Positions 23,592-30,306 of a DNA stretch of 34,868 nt are shown here, piece by piece; position 1 is the stretch's first letter, and every line of letters starts with the position of its first letter. The notes under the pieces were generated by a model. The model did no database searches, was not told the DNA's origin, and saw nothing but the letters and a program-made list of their open reading frames with translations. A program made the translations under genes and the position numbers. The stretch is from Nitrospirota bacterium (GTDB lineage: Bacteria; Nitrospirota; Nitrospiria; Nitrospirales; Nitrospiraceae): positions 1 through 34,868 of the forward strand of contig JACQQM010000166.1 of the NCBI GenBank assembly GCA_016207025.1, read 5' to 3'.

Positions 23592-23879
23592 ATGGGCCGA
23601 TTGTTTGACTCGATCACATCCTTTGCGAATCTGCTCGAGGCGGCCCGCCGGGCCATGCGCGGCGCGGGCGTCCAGACCGACCCCGGGCTTGTTGCGCTGA
23701 GTCAGCGCGAAGCCGAAGAGCGCACCACCCTGAGTCCGGACCGGCCAAGCGTCCCGACCACTGGACCGAGGGCCGGCCCGGGACCGGGCGTATCGACTTC
23801 ATCCTGCCGCCTCACACGTCCAGAATCAGCAAGGACGCGAAGGACGCAGAAGCTTGCGTTTGGATCGCCCTTACGATAA
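23592..23879 (+). pseudogene. N-terminal stub of a DGR-type reverse transcriptase
   Basis: Directly after avd, ATG 23592 starts MGRLFDSITSFANLLEAARRAMRG, which looks like the opening helix of DGR and group II-like reverse transcriptases (a LF-x-x-I-x-SF-x-NLL-x-AARRA-x-RG pattern). After about 30 residues the similarity stops. The remaining frame to TAA 23879 is Pro/Arg-rich and carries no fingers or palm motif, no catalytic YxDD box and no template repeat. A deletion has probably joined the RT 5' end to unrelated sequence ahead of vapB. The identification rests on a short segment and on its position. Confidence 0.55.
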
Positions 23880-23914
23880 AGTAAGGAACATCACAAAATG
23901 CAAGGAGAACACCT

Positions 23915-24154
23915 ATGCCGACCTCGACTGTAACCAGCAAAGGTCAGACCACTATCCCCAAGGAGATCCGAGATCGCCTGCACCTGCAAGCCGGCGATCG
24001 CTTGGAGTTCGTCGTGGACGAAGATGGGCGCGTGCTGGTGCTCCCCGCTACGGTGGATGCGGCGGAGTTGGCCGGTGTCCTCAAGCCCCCGCCGCGACCG
24101 GTGTCGGTTGAGGCGATGAACCAAGCCATTCGTAAACGTGGAGGCCGCCGGTGA
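23915..24154 (+). CDS. vapB: AbrB/MazE-type antitoxin (VapB)
   Basis: This 79-residue protein has an N-terminal SpoVT/AbrB swapped-hairpin domain (TSTVTSKGQTTIPKEIRDRLHLQAGDRLEFVVDEDGRVLVLP), which binds operator DNA, and a C-terminal tail (AELAGVLKPPPRPVSVEAMNQAIRKRGGRR) that would wrap the toxin. AAGGAG precedes ATG 23915. It overlaps the PIN-domain gene by four bases, the normal toxin-antitoxin arrangement, and probably represses its own operon together with the toxin. It sits at the edge of the decayed retroelement. Confidence 0.9.
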   Translation: MPTSTVTSKGQTTIPKEIRDRLHLQAGDRLEFVVDEDGRVLVLPATVDAAELAGVLKPPPRPVSVEAMNQAIRKRGGRR

Positions 24155-24546
24155 TCGGCCTGGACACGAATGTGCTCGTCCGCCACTTGGTGCAAGACGA
24201 TCCTGCGCAGTCCCAAAGGGCCTCCCAATTGATCGCACGCGAGTGCACAAGGGATAAGCCTGGCTTCGTCAATCGGATTGTGCTCTGTGAGCTGGTGTGG
24301 GTCTTGGAAAGCGCTTACGGGTACTCGAAAGAGACGATCGCGGGCGTGTTGGAGAAAGTCTTGCGGACGACCCAGTTCCAAATCGAGGATTTGCCGGTTG
24401 TCTGGACGGCGTTCCGTCTGTATCAGAAAGGTAAGGCCGACTTTGCCGATTGCCTGCTGGGGGCCCTGAATCGCCATCACGGATGCGATCGCACGGTGAC
24501 CTTCGATCAGCATGCGGGCAAGCTTGAAGGGTTCGAACTGGTGTGA
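24151..24546 (+). CDS. vapC: PIN-domain ribonuclease toxin (VapC)
   Basis: This 131-residue PIN domain has the four acidic metal ligands in place: Asp5 in GLDTNVLVR, Glu in CELVWVL, Asp in KADFADCLLG, and Asp in TFDQHAGK. VapC toxins cut tRNA or rRNA and stop translation when not bound by VapB. The start is GTG 24151, overlapping the antitoxin stop (GTGA), so translation is coupled. The gene appears intact. Confidence 0.92.
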   Translation: MIGLDTNVLVRHLVQDDPAQSQRASQLIARECTRDKPGFVNRIVLCELVWVLESAYGYSKETIAGVLEKVLRTTQFQIEDLPVVWTAFRLYQKGKADFADCLLGALNRHHGCDRTVTFDQHAGKLEGFELV

Positions 24547-24567
24547 CGCCGCCCCGCAGTCTTCTCC

Positions 24568-24597
24568 TTGACAATTCCCCCGGCGTTTTGCTTGAAT
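24568..24597 (+). promoter_or_regulatory. Promoter candidate for the F0 ATP synthase operon
   Basis: TTGACA (24568-24573), an 18-base spacer and TTGAAT (24592-24597), about 100 bases before atpI. A heptad hairpin lies between them. Confidence 0.5.
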
Positions 24598-24619
24598 AGC
24601 GCGTTTTTTGCAAGGCACT

Positions 24620-24691
24620 GCTGAATGATGAATGCTGAACGCTGAATGGTTGGAATTCATCATTCATCACTCTGCTTTCAGCATTTGGCAT
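24620..24691. repeat. Heptad-word quasi-palindrome upstream of atpI
   Basis: Left arm: GCTGAAT, GATGAAT, GCTGAAC, GCTGAAT in exact register (24620-24647). The right arm starts with ATTCATCATTCA (24655-24666), which pairs with the GAATGATGAAT part, and continues with a degenerate copy. Confidence 0.75.
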
Positions 24692-24695
24692 TCGC

Positions 24696-24914
24696 ATGCC
24701 GCCATCGACCGATCCGTTCTATGCGGGCTTGGGGCAGGCGGTCCGGGTCGGGACCGAATTGCTCGCGGCCCTGATTGTGGGAGGGGGGCTCGGCTGGCTG
24801 GCTGATACCTACCTGTTCGCCTCAGGGCCGTGGGGCGCGGTGGCGGGGTTGATCCTCGGCGCAATCGCGGGGGTCCTGAATGCATACCGCGCCGCCCAGC
24901 GCTGGCCCCAGTAG
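24696..24914 (+). CDS. AtpI/AtpZ-family ATP synthase accessory protein
   Basis: This 72-residue protein has two membrane helices (GTELLAALIVGGGLGWLADTYLF and WGAVAGLILGAIAGVLNAYRAA) joined by a short loop. This is the AtpZ/AtpI plan of small proteins at the head of F-type ATP synthase operons, thought to assist c-ring assembly or magnesium handling. Its place directly before atpB supports this. The ATG follows a heptad hairpin without a clear ribosome site. Confidence 0.82.
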   Translation: MPPSTDPFYAGLGQAVRVGTELLAALIVGGGLGWLADTYLFASGPWGAVAGLILGAIAGVLNAYRAAQRWPQ

Positions 24915-24921
24915 CAATGCA

Positions 24922-24983
24922 GAACGATGAACGCGGAATGCTGAATTAATTTCCCAATTCATCGTTCATCATTCAGCGTTCAA
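24922..24983. repeat. Heptad-word quasi-palindrome between atpI and atpB
   Basis: Left arm: GAACGAT, GAACGCG, GAATGCT, GAATT (24922-24947). The right arm (24956-24983), other strand: GAACGCT, GAATGAT, GAACGAT, GAATT. 20 of 26 positions pair and mismatches fall at the same word positions. Confidence 0.8.
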
Positions 24984-24994
24984 CACTGGTTGTT

Positions 24995-25741
24995 ATGGAA
25001 AATCCGCTGCATCCCTTCGAGTTGCACCCGTTGATGCCGTTCTCGTTGTTCGGCCTTGACATCTCCCCGAACAAGGCCGTGCTCATGATGTGGGTGGTGA
25101 TCGCCCTCGTGGCCGTTCTCTTGATCAAGGCCGGCTCCTCGCGGCGGATGGTGCCCACGAAACTCCAGAGCCTGGCCGAGATGCTCGTGGATTTTATCCG
25201 CGCCGTCATCCTGGATACGATGGGGAAGGACGGGATGCGGTTCTTCCCGTTCATCGCGACCCTCTTCCTGTTCATTCTGTTCTGTAACCTGCTGGGGCTG
25301 GTCCCCGGCTCCTACACCGTGACCAGTCAGATCGTCGTGACGGCCACGTTCGCGCTGACGGTGTACGGGATGAGCGTGGTCCTGGGCTTTGTCCTCCATG
25401 GTGTGAAATTCCTGGGCATCCTGGTGCCGCCGGGCACGCCAGGGTGGCTGCTGCCGCTCATGATGCCGATCGAGCTGATCAGCCAACTGGCGCGGCCCCT
25501 CTCGCTCGCCGTTCGGTTGTTCGCGAACATGACGGCCGGCCACGTGATCCTGGGGGTCCTGTTCGGACTCACCCTCACCGGCGGGGTCCTGATCGGCTGG
25601 CTGCCGTTCGCCTTTACGATTGCGATGAACGCCCTGGAGATCGGCATCGCCTTCATCCAGGCCTATATTTTCACGGTGTTGACCTGCGTCTACCTCGGGG
25701 ACGCGATGTCCCTGCATGGGCACGAAGCGCACGCGCATTGA
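24995..25741 (+). CDS. atpB: ATP synthase F0 subunit a
   Basis: Subunit a (248 residues) forms the two proton half-channels next to the c-ring in the inner membrane. The essential arginine is in ISQLARPLSLAVRLFANMTAGH. The C-terminal helix contains FTIAMNALEIGIAFIQAYIFTVLTCVYLGDA, and the N-terminus the typical HPFELHPL. Five to six hydrophobic helices are visible. It lies between atpI and atpE, separated from each by a heptad hairpin. No Shine-Dalgarno sequence is obvious before ATG 24995. Confidence 0.95.
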   Translation: MENPLHPFELHPLMPFSLFGLDISPNKAVLMMWVVIALVAVLLIKAGSSRRMVPTKLQSLAEMLVDFIRAVILDTMGKDGMRFFPFIATLFLFILFCNLLGLVPGSYTVTSQIVVTATFALTVYGMSVVLGFVLHGVKFLGILVPPGTPGWLLPLMMPIELISQLARPLSLAVRLFANMTAGHVILGVLFGLTLTGGVLIGWLPFAFTIAMNALEIGIAFIQAYIFTVLTCVYLGDAMSLHGHEAHAH

Positions 25742-25751
25742 TTCCGGGAAG

Positions 25752-25851
25752 TTCTGAGTTCTGAGTTGTGAGTTTCTTGTTGTCAGAGTTACGGTGAGCT
25801 GCTCAATTCCGGATCACTGACAGCTTCGAACTCAAAACTCAAAACTCATAA
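25752..25851. repeat. Heptad-word quasi-palindrome between atpB and atpE
   Basis: Left arm: TTCTGAG, TTCTGAG, TTGTGAG, TTTCTTG (25752-25779). The right arm (25827-25851), other strand: TTATGAG, TTTTGAG, TTTTGAG, TTCG. A long loop of about 47 bases separates them. Confidence 0.78.
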
Positions 25852-25869
25852 CTGGAGGGAACCGACACA

Positions 25870-26098
25870 GTGGATTCCCATCAGCAGCGTTGTTGGGCAT
25901 GGGATTGGCGGCGGCCGGATTCGCTGGCGCCGGCGTAGGGATCGGGTATATCTTCGGCACATGATCGAGACGGTGGCGTGTCAGCCGGAGGCCGAGGGAC
26001 GGGTCGGCAAGTACGTGTGGATCGGATTCGCGCTGGTCGAGGCGATCGCGCTCCACGGGCTAGTGATCGCGTTCATCATCATGGGGCTCCGCAAATAG
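25870..26098 (+). pseudogene. atpE: ATP synthase F0 subunit c, broken by two single-base frameshifts as sequenced
   Basis: GGAGGG followed ten bases later by GTG 25870 (GTG GAT TCC) marks the start. One base earlier in register the sequence reads ALLGMGLAAAGFAGAGVGIGYIFG (25882-25958), the first c-subunit helix. After another one-base shift it reads MIETVACQPEAEGRVGKYVWIGFALVEAIALHGLVIAFIIMGLRK to TAG 26098, with the proton-carrying Glu in the second helix. Both breaks are explained by one missing base each, near 25880 and 25959. The normally conserved ARQPE loop reads ACQPE. Because subunit c is essential for this enzyme, either the sequence has local errors or a working copy exists elsewhere. 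It lies between atpB and atpF as expected. Confidence 0.85.
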
Positions 26099-26106
26099 GA
26101 AAAAAA

Positions 26107-26181
26107 GTGCTGAGTCTTGAGTGCTGGGTACCGAGTTGAGGAAAATCCCAACTCATAACTCAGCACGCGGCACGCAGCACT
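26107..26181. repeat. Heptad-word quasi-palindrome between atpE and atpF
   Basis: Left arm: GTGCTGA, GTCTTGA, GTGCTGG, GTACCGA, GTTGAGG (26107-26141). The right arm (26148-26181), other strand: GTGCTGC, GTGCCGC, GTGCTGA, GTTATGA, GTTGGG. Confidence 0.8.
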
Positions 26182-26197
26182 TCTGAGGTGACAGTCT

Positions 26198-26707
26198 ATG
26201 CCGCAGTTTGACACACATTTTTTCTCGTCGCTGATTTTTTGGGAAGTCGTCTCCTTCGGCATCCTGCTGTGGGTGTTGTACAAGTTCGCCTTCCCGCCGA
26301 TTCTGGAGACCCTCGAGATGCGGGAGCGCAAGATCCGGGAGAGCCTGGAGCAGGCCGAGCGGCATCGCGCGGAGGCCGAACGCAAGATGCAGGAGTACGA
26401 GGCCAAATTGAGCGCGGCTGCCCGGGAGGCCGAATCCGTGCTGGCTCAGGCGAAGGACCAGGCGCAACGCTTGCTGGAGGAAAACGAACAGCGTCTCACG
26501 GCGGAGGCGGAGCGCATCAAGGCTGACGCCGCGCGGGAAATCGAGCACGAGCGCCGCAAGGCCATCCAGGAGATCCGCAATCAGACGACCGAGCTGGCCC
26601 TGCTTGTCGCGGAGAAGGTGGTGGGTCGGAGCCTCGACGACGCAGACCATCACCGCATGGCGGACGAGGCGGTGCAGGCGGTGGCTGAGAGTTACCGTAA
26701 GGGGTAA
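26198..26707 (+). CDS. atpF: ATP synthase F0 subunit b
   Basis: This 169-residue protein is the peripheral stalk subunit. It has one N-terminal membrane helix (LIFWEVVSFGILLWVLYKFAF) with the usual PPI turn, then a long charged coiled coil (residues about 38-150). It ends in the ELALLVAEKVVGRSLDDADHHRMADEAV segment that meets subunit delta. GAGGTG lies eight bases before ATG 26198. The F1 genes (atpH, A, G, D, C) do not follow; the next gene is convergent. Its stop codon lies inside a short heptad hairpin. Confidence 0.94.
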   Translation: MPQFDTHFFSSLIFWEVVSFGILLWVLYKFAFPPILETLEMRERKIRESLEQAERHRAEAERKMQEYEAKLSAAAREAESVLAQAKDQAQRLLEENEQRLTAEAERIKADAAREIEHERRKAIQEIRNQTTELALLVAEKVVGRSLDDADHHRMADEAVQAVAESYRKG

Positions 26708-26728
26708 GGGGCACCTCACGCCTTACGC
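26697..26728. repeat. Short heptad hairpin shared by the atpF and larE 3' ends
   Basis: GTAAGGG, GTAAGGG (26697-26710) faces CCTCACGCCTTACG (26713-26726). The stop codons of both convergent genes lie within it. It may act as a two-way terminator. Confidence 0.6.
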
Positions 26729-27529
26729 ATTTGAGCTGCCGCGGCGATACCCTTCCAGATCCACAGTCACGAACCGAAATCCCAGCTCTTTCAATTTGGC
26801 GGTGACCCGCGCCCTGCGCGCGTCATCGAGCATCGCCGGAAGCTCGTCTGTTTCCACCTCGATCCTGGCGGTCTCGCCGTGGTCCCGCACGCGGAACTGC
26901 TTGAGGCCCTCCCGGAACAGGACGGCCTCGGCCAGTTCGACGCGGGTCAATTTCTCCCGTGTGATTTCAGTTCCGCGCGGGATGCGTGAGGAGAGACAGG
27001 CGGCTGCGGGCTTGTCCCAATTCGACAGACCGAGTGCCTTGGCCAGCGCGCGGATCTCCGCCTTTGAAAGTTCCGCTTCCACCAGAGGGCTTCGGACCCC
27101 CCACTCCCTGGCCGCCCGGATGCCGGGCCGGTCATCACCCAAGTCGTCCAGGTTGGTCCCATCCACCATCGCACCCATCTTCAACTCGCGTTGCAGTTTC
27201 CCCAGCGCCTGATAGAGATCCGTCTTGCAATAATAGCAGCGGCCGGCGTCGTTCCGGATGAAGTCCGGAATCTCGAGCTGGTCGGTCTCCACGATCAGAT
27301 GGCGGGTGCCGATCTGAGAGGCGACGCGACGCGCGCCTTCCAGTTCGATCGAAGGGAAGGTGGGAGAAACGGACGTGACGGCGATGGTCTTGGGGCCCAG
27401 GAAATCATGCGCGACCTTGAGCACCAGCGAGCTGTCGATGCCGCCCGAGAAGGCCACCAGGACAGACTCCATGTCCTGAAGGAGTTGCCGCATTCTCTGC
27501 AGCTTGCTCGATAGCGTGGCATTCATCAT
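26723..27529 (-). CDS. larE: LarE-type ATP-dependent sacrificial sulfur transferase
   Basis: LarE adenylates a carboxylated, nicotinate-derived precursor and donates sulfur while building the nickel-pincer cofactor of lactate racemase-type enzymes. The 268-residue protein has the PP-loop SGGIDSS (28-34), the RCYYCKTDLY motif, VDGTNLDDLGDDRPGIRAA, and the cysteine motif KPAAACLSSRIPRGTEI that supplies the sulfur in family members. The partners LarB and LarC and a racemase are not in the window, so the end use of the cofactor is open. It is the last gene of the rlmN-M16-M16-larE group, 23 bases after the second M16 gene. Confidence 0.9.
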   Translation of the reverse strand: MMNATLSSKLQRMRQLLQDMESVLVAFSGGIDSSLVLKVAHDFLGPKTIAVTSVSPTFPSIELEGARRVASQIGTRHLIVETDQLEIPDFIRNDAGRCYYCKTDLYQALGKLQRELKMGAMVDGTNLDDLGDDRPGIRAAREWGVRSPLVEAELSKAEIRALAKALGLSNWDKPAAACLSSRIPRGTEITREKLTRVELAEAVLFREGLKQFRVRDHGETARIEVETDELPAMLDDARRARVTAKLKELGFRFVTVDLEGYRRGSSNA

Positions 27530-27552
27530 GGAACACTGGCCTCTGCGCTCGG

Positions 27553-28902
27553 TTACTGCGTTCCCGACGGCTTGACTTGGGCCTTCGTCTGGTTGCCGAC
27601 CACCACGAGGGCGAAGTGGTCGGTGTGCAGGTACTGTTTCGCGACCCGCAGCACATCCTCTTTGGTGACTCGTTCGATCCAGCGCGGGTACTGGGTGAAG
27701 TAGTCGAGCCCGAGTCCGTAGAACTCGACTTGGCTCAAGACTTCGGCCAGCTTCGCGGTGGTGTCGAGGCGGAGCGGAAAGCTGCCGATCAAGTAGGCCT
27801 TGGCGTCCGCAAGTTCCTCGTCCGTGACCGGCGCATCGCGGATGCCGTTCAATTCCTTCAGGACGCCGGTGATGGCCTGATTGGCCGTCTCGTTGCGCGT
27901 CTGGAGGGTGACCAGGAAGGCCCCCGGCATGAGATTGGCGTCGAAATGGCTGCCCACGCCATAGGCCAGTCCCTGATTGTCGCGGATCGAGTCCATGAGC
28001 CGCGAGGAGAACCCGCCGGCTCCCAGGATATAGTTCATGACCGTCACCGCGTAGAAGTCCGGGTTCGTCCGGCTGATCCCCAGGTGGCCCAGCATAATGG
28101 TCGCCTGTGTGAGATCTTTCTCAATGAGCCGGACGACCGGTTTGTCCATCGGCTTGGGGGCCCCGGATGCGCGAGCCGGCTGATCGCCCTTCTTCCAGGA
28201 GCCGAACTGTTTGGCGACAAGCGCGCGGGCTTGCTCGATCGTGATGTCTCCGACGATCGAGAGGATGGTCTGATTCGGGAGATATTCGCGCGCATAAAAC
28301 GTATAAAGGTCAGCCCTCGTGATCGTCGGCAGGCTCTTCTCGGTCCCGTTCACCGGCCAGCGGTACGGATGGCCGTCAAACACCACCTGGTTGAACGCCT
28401 TGGCCGCGATCAGGTCGGGCGCGTCCTTCTCGCTGAGGATTTCACCCAGGATGTGGCTCCGGACTCGCTTCAGTTCCTTTTCGGGGAAGGTGGGGCGTAA
28501 AAGAACGTCGGCGAGGAGTTCAAAGCCCAGTTCCGTGTCCTTCTTGAGGACCCTGGCCGACACGGTTGTGAAGTCCTCCCCCGCCTTGGCGGCCAGCGTC
28601 CCTCCCACGAACTCAATCTGTTCGGCAATCTGTTTCGCGCTGCGGGTTGTGGTGCCTTCATCCAGCAGGCTGGCCACCAGATTCGCGAGCCCGGCCTTCT
28701 CAGGGGGGTCCTGGGCCGACCCGGCCTTGATCAGGGCATGGATCTGAACGATCGGCAAGGAATGTTGCTCCAGAACCAGCACCGTCATGCCGTTCGGGGT
28801 CACGAACCGGACCGGGTTGATCTCCGCAGCTTGCGCCGGCTCGGCGCTCACCAAGGAGCTTGAGAGAAGAAGGACGGTTATCAGCAGCACCATGAGCGGC
28901 AT
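27553..28902 (-). CDS. M16-family peptidase-like protein lacking the zinc site
   Basis: This exported protein of about 449 residues has a signal peptide (MPLMVLLITVLLLSSSLVSA) and two M16 halves (VRFVTPNGMTVLVLEQHSLPIVQIHALIKAGS; GHPYRWPVNGTEKSL; GGFSSRLMDSIRDNQGLAYGVGSHF). Where active members have HxxEH it reads LANLVASLLDEGT, so the zinc ligands are missing. The second half keeps the R/Y pair typical of the non-catalytic subunit. It probably pairs with the active protein encoded just upstream as a periplasmic protease or chaperone. ATG 28902 overlaps the upstream stop (TGATG), with GAGG eight bases before. Confidence 0.9.
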   Translation of the reverse strand: MPLMVLLITVLLLSSSLVSAEPAQAAEINPVRFVTPNGMTVLVLEQHSLPIVQIHALIKAGSAQDPPEKAGLANLVASLLDEGTTTRSAKQIAEQIEFVGGTLAAKAGEDFTTVSARVLKKDTELGFELLADVLLRPTFPEKELKRVRSHILGEILSEKDAPDLIAAKAFNQVVFDGHPYRWPVNGTEKSLPTITRADLYTFYAREYLPNQTILSIVGDITIEQARALVAKQFGSWKKGDQPARASGAPKPMDKPVVRLIEKDLTQATIMLGHLGISRTNPDFYAVTVMNYILGAGGFSSRLMDSIRDNQGLAYGVGSHFDANLMPGAFLVTLQTRNETANQAITGVLKELNGIRDAPVTDEELADAKAYLIGSFPLRLDTTAKLAEVLSQVEFYGLGLDYFTQYPRWIERVTKEDVLRVAKQYLHTDHFALVVVGNQTKAQVKPSGTQ

Positions 28903-30275
28903 CAGCGGGCCTCGCTTGAAACGACCGCGGCTTTTTTCGATGGAGGGATGGGGATGAGGATGCCCACCGTGCGCGAATCCTGCACGAAGTAGCGTCGGGC
29001 CACCCGCTGGACATCCGCCGCCGTGACGCTTCGGATGCGTTCCAGGAACTGGTCCACGTGGCGCCACCCTGCGCCGACCGTGTCGGCTTGGCCGAGCAGC
29101 ATGGCTTGGCGAAAATTGGAGTCCTGCCCGAACACGTAGGAGGCCTCAACCTGATTCTTGGCGCGCTGGAGCTCCTGCGCCGTCGGAGGAACGGCCAGCA
29201 GCTTCTCGAGTTCCCGGTACAGCGCCTGCTCCACTTCCTCCACTTTCTGGCCCGGCTTGACCACCGCGAAGCAGTAAAACAGTTCGGGATCGGCTTGGAG
29301 AAGGCTGTACTCGGCTCCCACCGCCAGGGCCTTCTTCTGCTCGTACACGAGGCTTCGGTAGAGACGCGAGCTCTTGCCGTGCGACAGGATCGACTCAAGG
29401 ATCGTGAGGGGGTAGGAGTCCGCATCTCTGTAGTTTGGCACGCGATAGCCGGCCATAACGAAGGGGACCTGCGCCTCTCGCTTGACGACGATCCGTCGCT
29501 CCCCACGCTGCTCGGGTTCGGCCACCGCGAGCTGAGAAGGAGTCGGCCCCATGGGGATGGATTCAAACAGGCGCTTGATCGTGGGCAGCAGCGCGTCGGC
29601 CTTGATATCTCCCACGATAATTAAGGCGGCGTTGTTCGGCACGTAGTACGTGTCGTAGTGGCGTTTGAGGTCCTCACGGGTCATGGCGTCGAGATCGGGG
29701 AACCACCCGATGATCGGCCAGTGGTAGGGATGCAGCACAAAGGCCTGAGCGAAGAGCGACTCGACCAGAAAGGCCTGCGGATCGTCCTCCGTCCGAAGCC
29801 GGCGCTCTTCTTTGACCACTTCGCGCTCGAGCTGGAACTCCTTCTCGTCCAGGAGCAGCCCCCGCAACCGGTCCGCTTCCATCTCTAACGCCAGTTCCAC
29901 CCGATCCGCCGCCAGATTTTCGAAATAGACGGTGTAGTCTTGGCTGGTAAAGGCGTTGTCGTTGCCCCCGTTCTTACGGATCGTCTTTGAGAAAGTCCCC
30001 TTGGGATGCTGCGGGGTCCCCTTAAACATCATATGCTCGAGCATGTGGGAGAGCCCGGCCCGGCCCATCACCTCGTTGCGCGAGCCGACCTTGTACCAGA
30101 TCTGCACGGTGACCACCGGCGCTTTGGGCACCTCCACCAACAGCACTTTCATCCCGTTCGCCAGGATGACTTCGCGGACATCGGCGGCCCCGGCAGGGGC
30201 GCTGAGCCATGTGGTCGTGACGAGCAGCCCCCACAGAATAAGACGAGTGAACCGAACGACGCGCCGAAGGGGCAT
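28902..30275 (-). CDS. M16-family zinc metallopeptidase, catalytic subunit
   Basis: This 457-residue exported protein has a signal peptide (LILWGLLVTTTWLSAPAGA) and the inverted zinc motif HMLEH (His77, Glu80, His81) in AGLSHMLEHMMFKGT. The downstream glutamate is in ELALEMEADRL. The second half has the family domain (SHGKSSRLYRSLVYEQKKALAVG). It resembles the pitrilysin/processing-protease group. Together with the non-catalytic homologue encoded next, it likely forms a heterodimeric periplasmic peptidase. MPLRRVV (30275) is preferred over an upstream ATG because it begins a normal signal peptide and has GGAG upstream. Confidence 0.92.
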   Translation of the reverse strand: MPLRRVVRFTRLILWGLLVTTTWLSAPAGAADVREVILANGMKVLLVEVPKAPVVTVQIWYKVGSRNEVMGRAGLSHMLEHMMFKGTPQHPKGTFSKTIRKNGGNDNAFTSQDYTVYFENLAADRVELALEMEADRLRGLLLDEKEFQLEREVVKEERRLRTEDDPQAFLVESLFAQAFVLHPYHWPIIGWFPDLDAMTREDLKRHYDTYYVPNNAALIIVGDIKADALLPTIKRLFESIPMGPTPSQLAVAEPEQRGERRIVVKREAQVPFVMAGYRVPNYRDADSYPLTILESILSHGKSSRLYRSLVYEQKKALAVGAEYSLLQADPELFYCFAVVKPGQKVEEVEQALYRELEKLLAVPPTAQELQRAKNQVEASYVFGQDSNFRQAMLLGQADTVGAGWRHVDQFLERIRSVTAADVQRVARRYFVQDSRTVGILIPIPPSKKAAVVSSEAR

Positions 30276-30306
30276 GTTGGAAAAATCTCCGTGAGCGCGA
30301 GGCATG

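Noticed and set aside
25956-25962. Programmed ribosomal frameshift in atpE
   Set aside because: There is no slippery heptamer or downstream signal at either break. Two such shifts in a 76-codon essential gene are implausible; sequence error or decay fits better.
24620-26728. CRISPR-like array from repeated short words
   Set aside because: The units are degenerate 7-8-mers in contiguous tandem and inverted arms, without spacers of constant length and without cas genes.
27577-28500. A 307-codon plus-strand frame opposite the second M16 gene
   Set aside because: The minus strand encodes a clear M16 protein with signal peptide. The plus frame has no family features.
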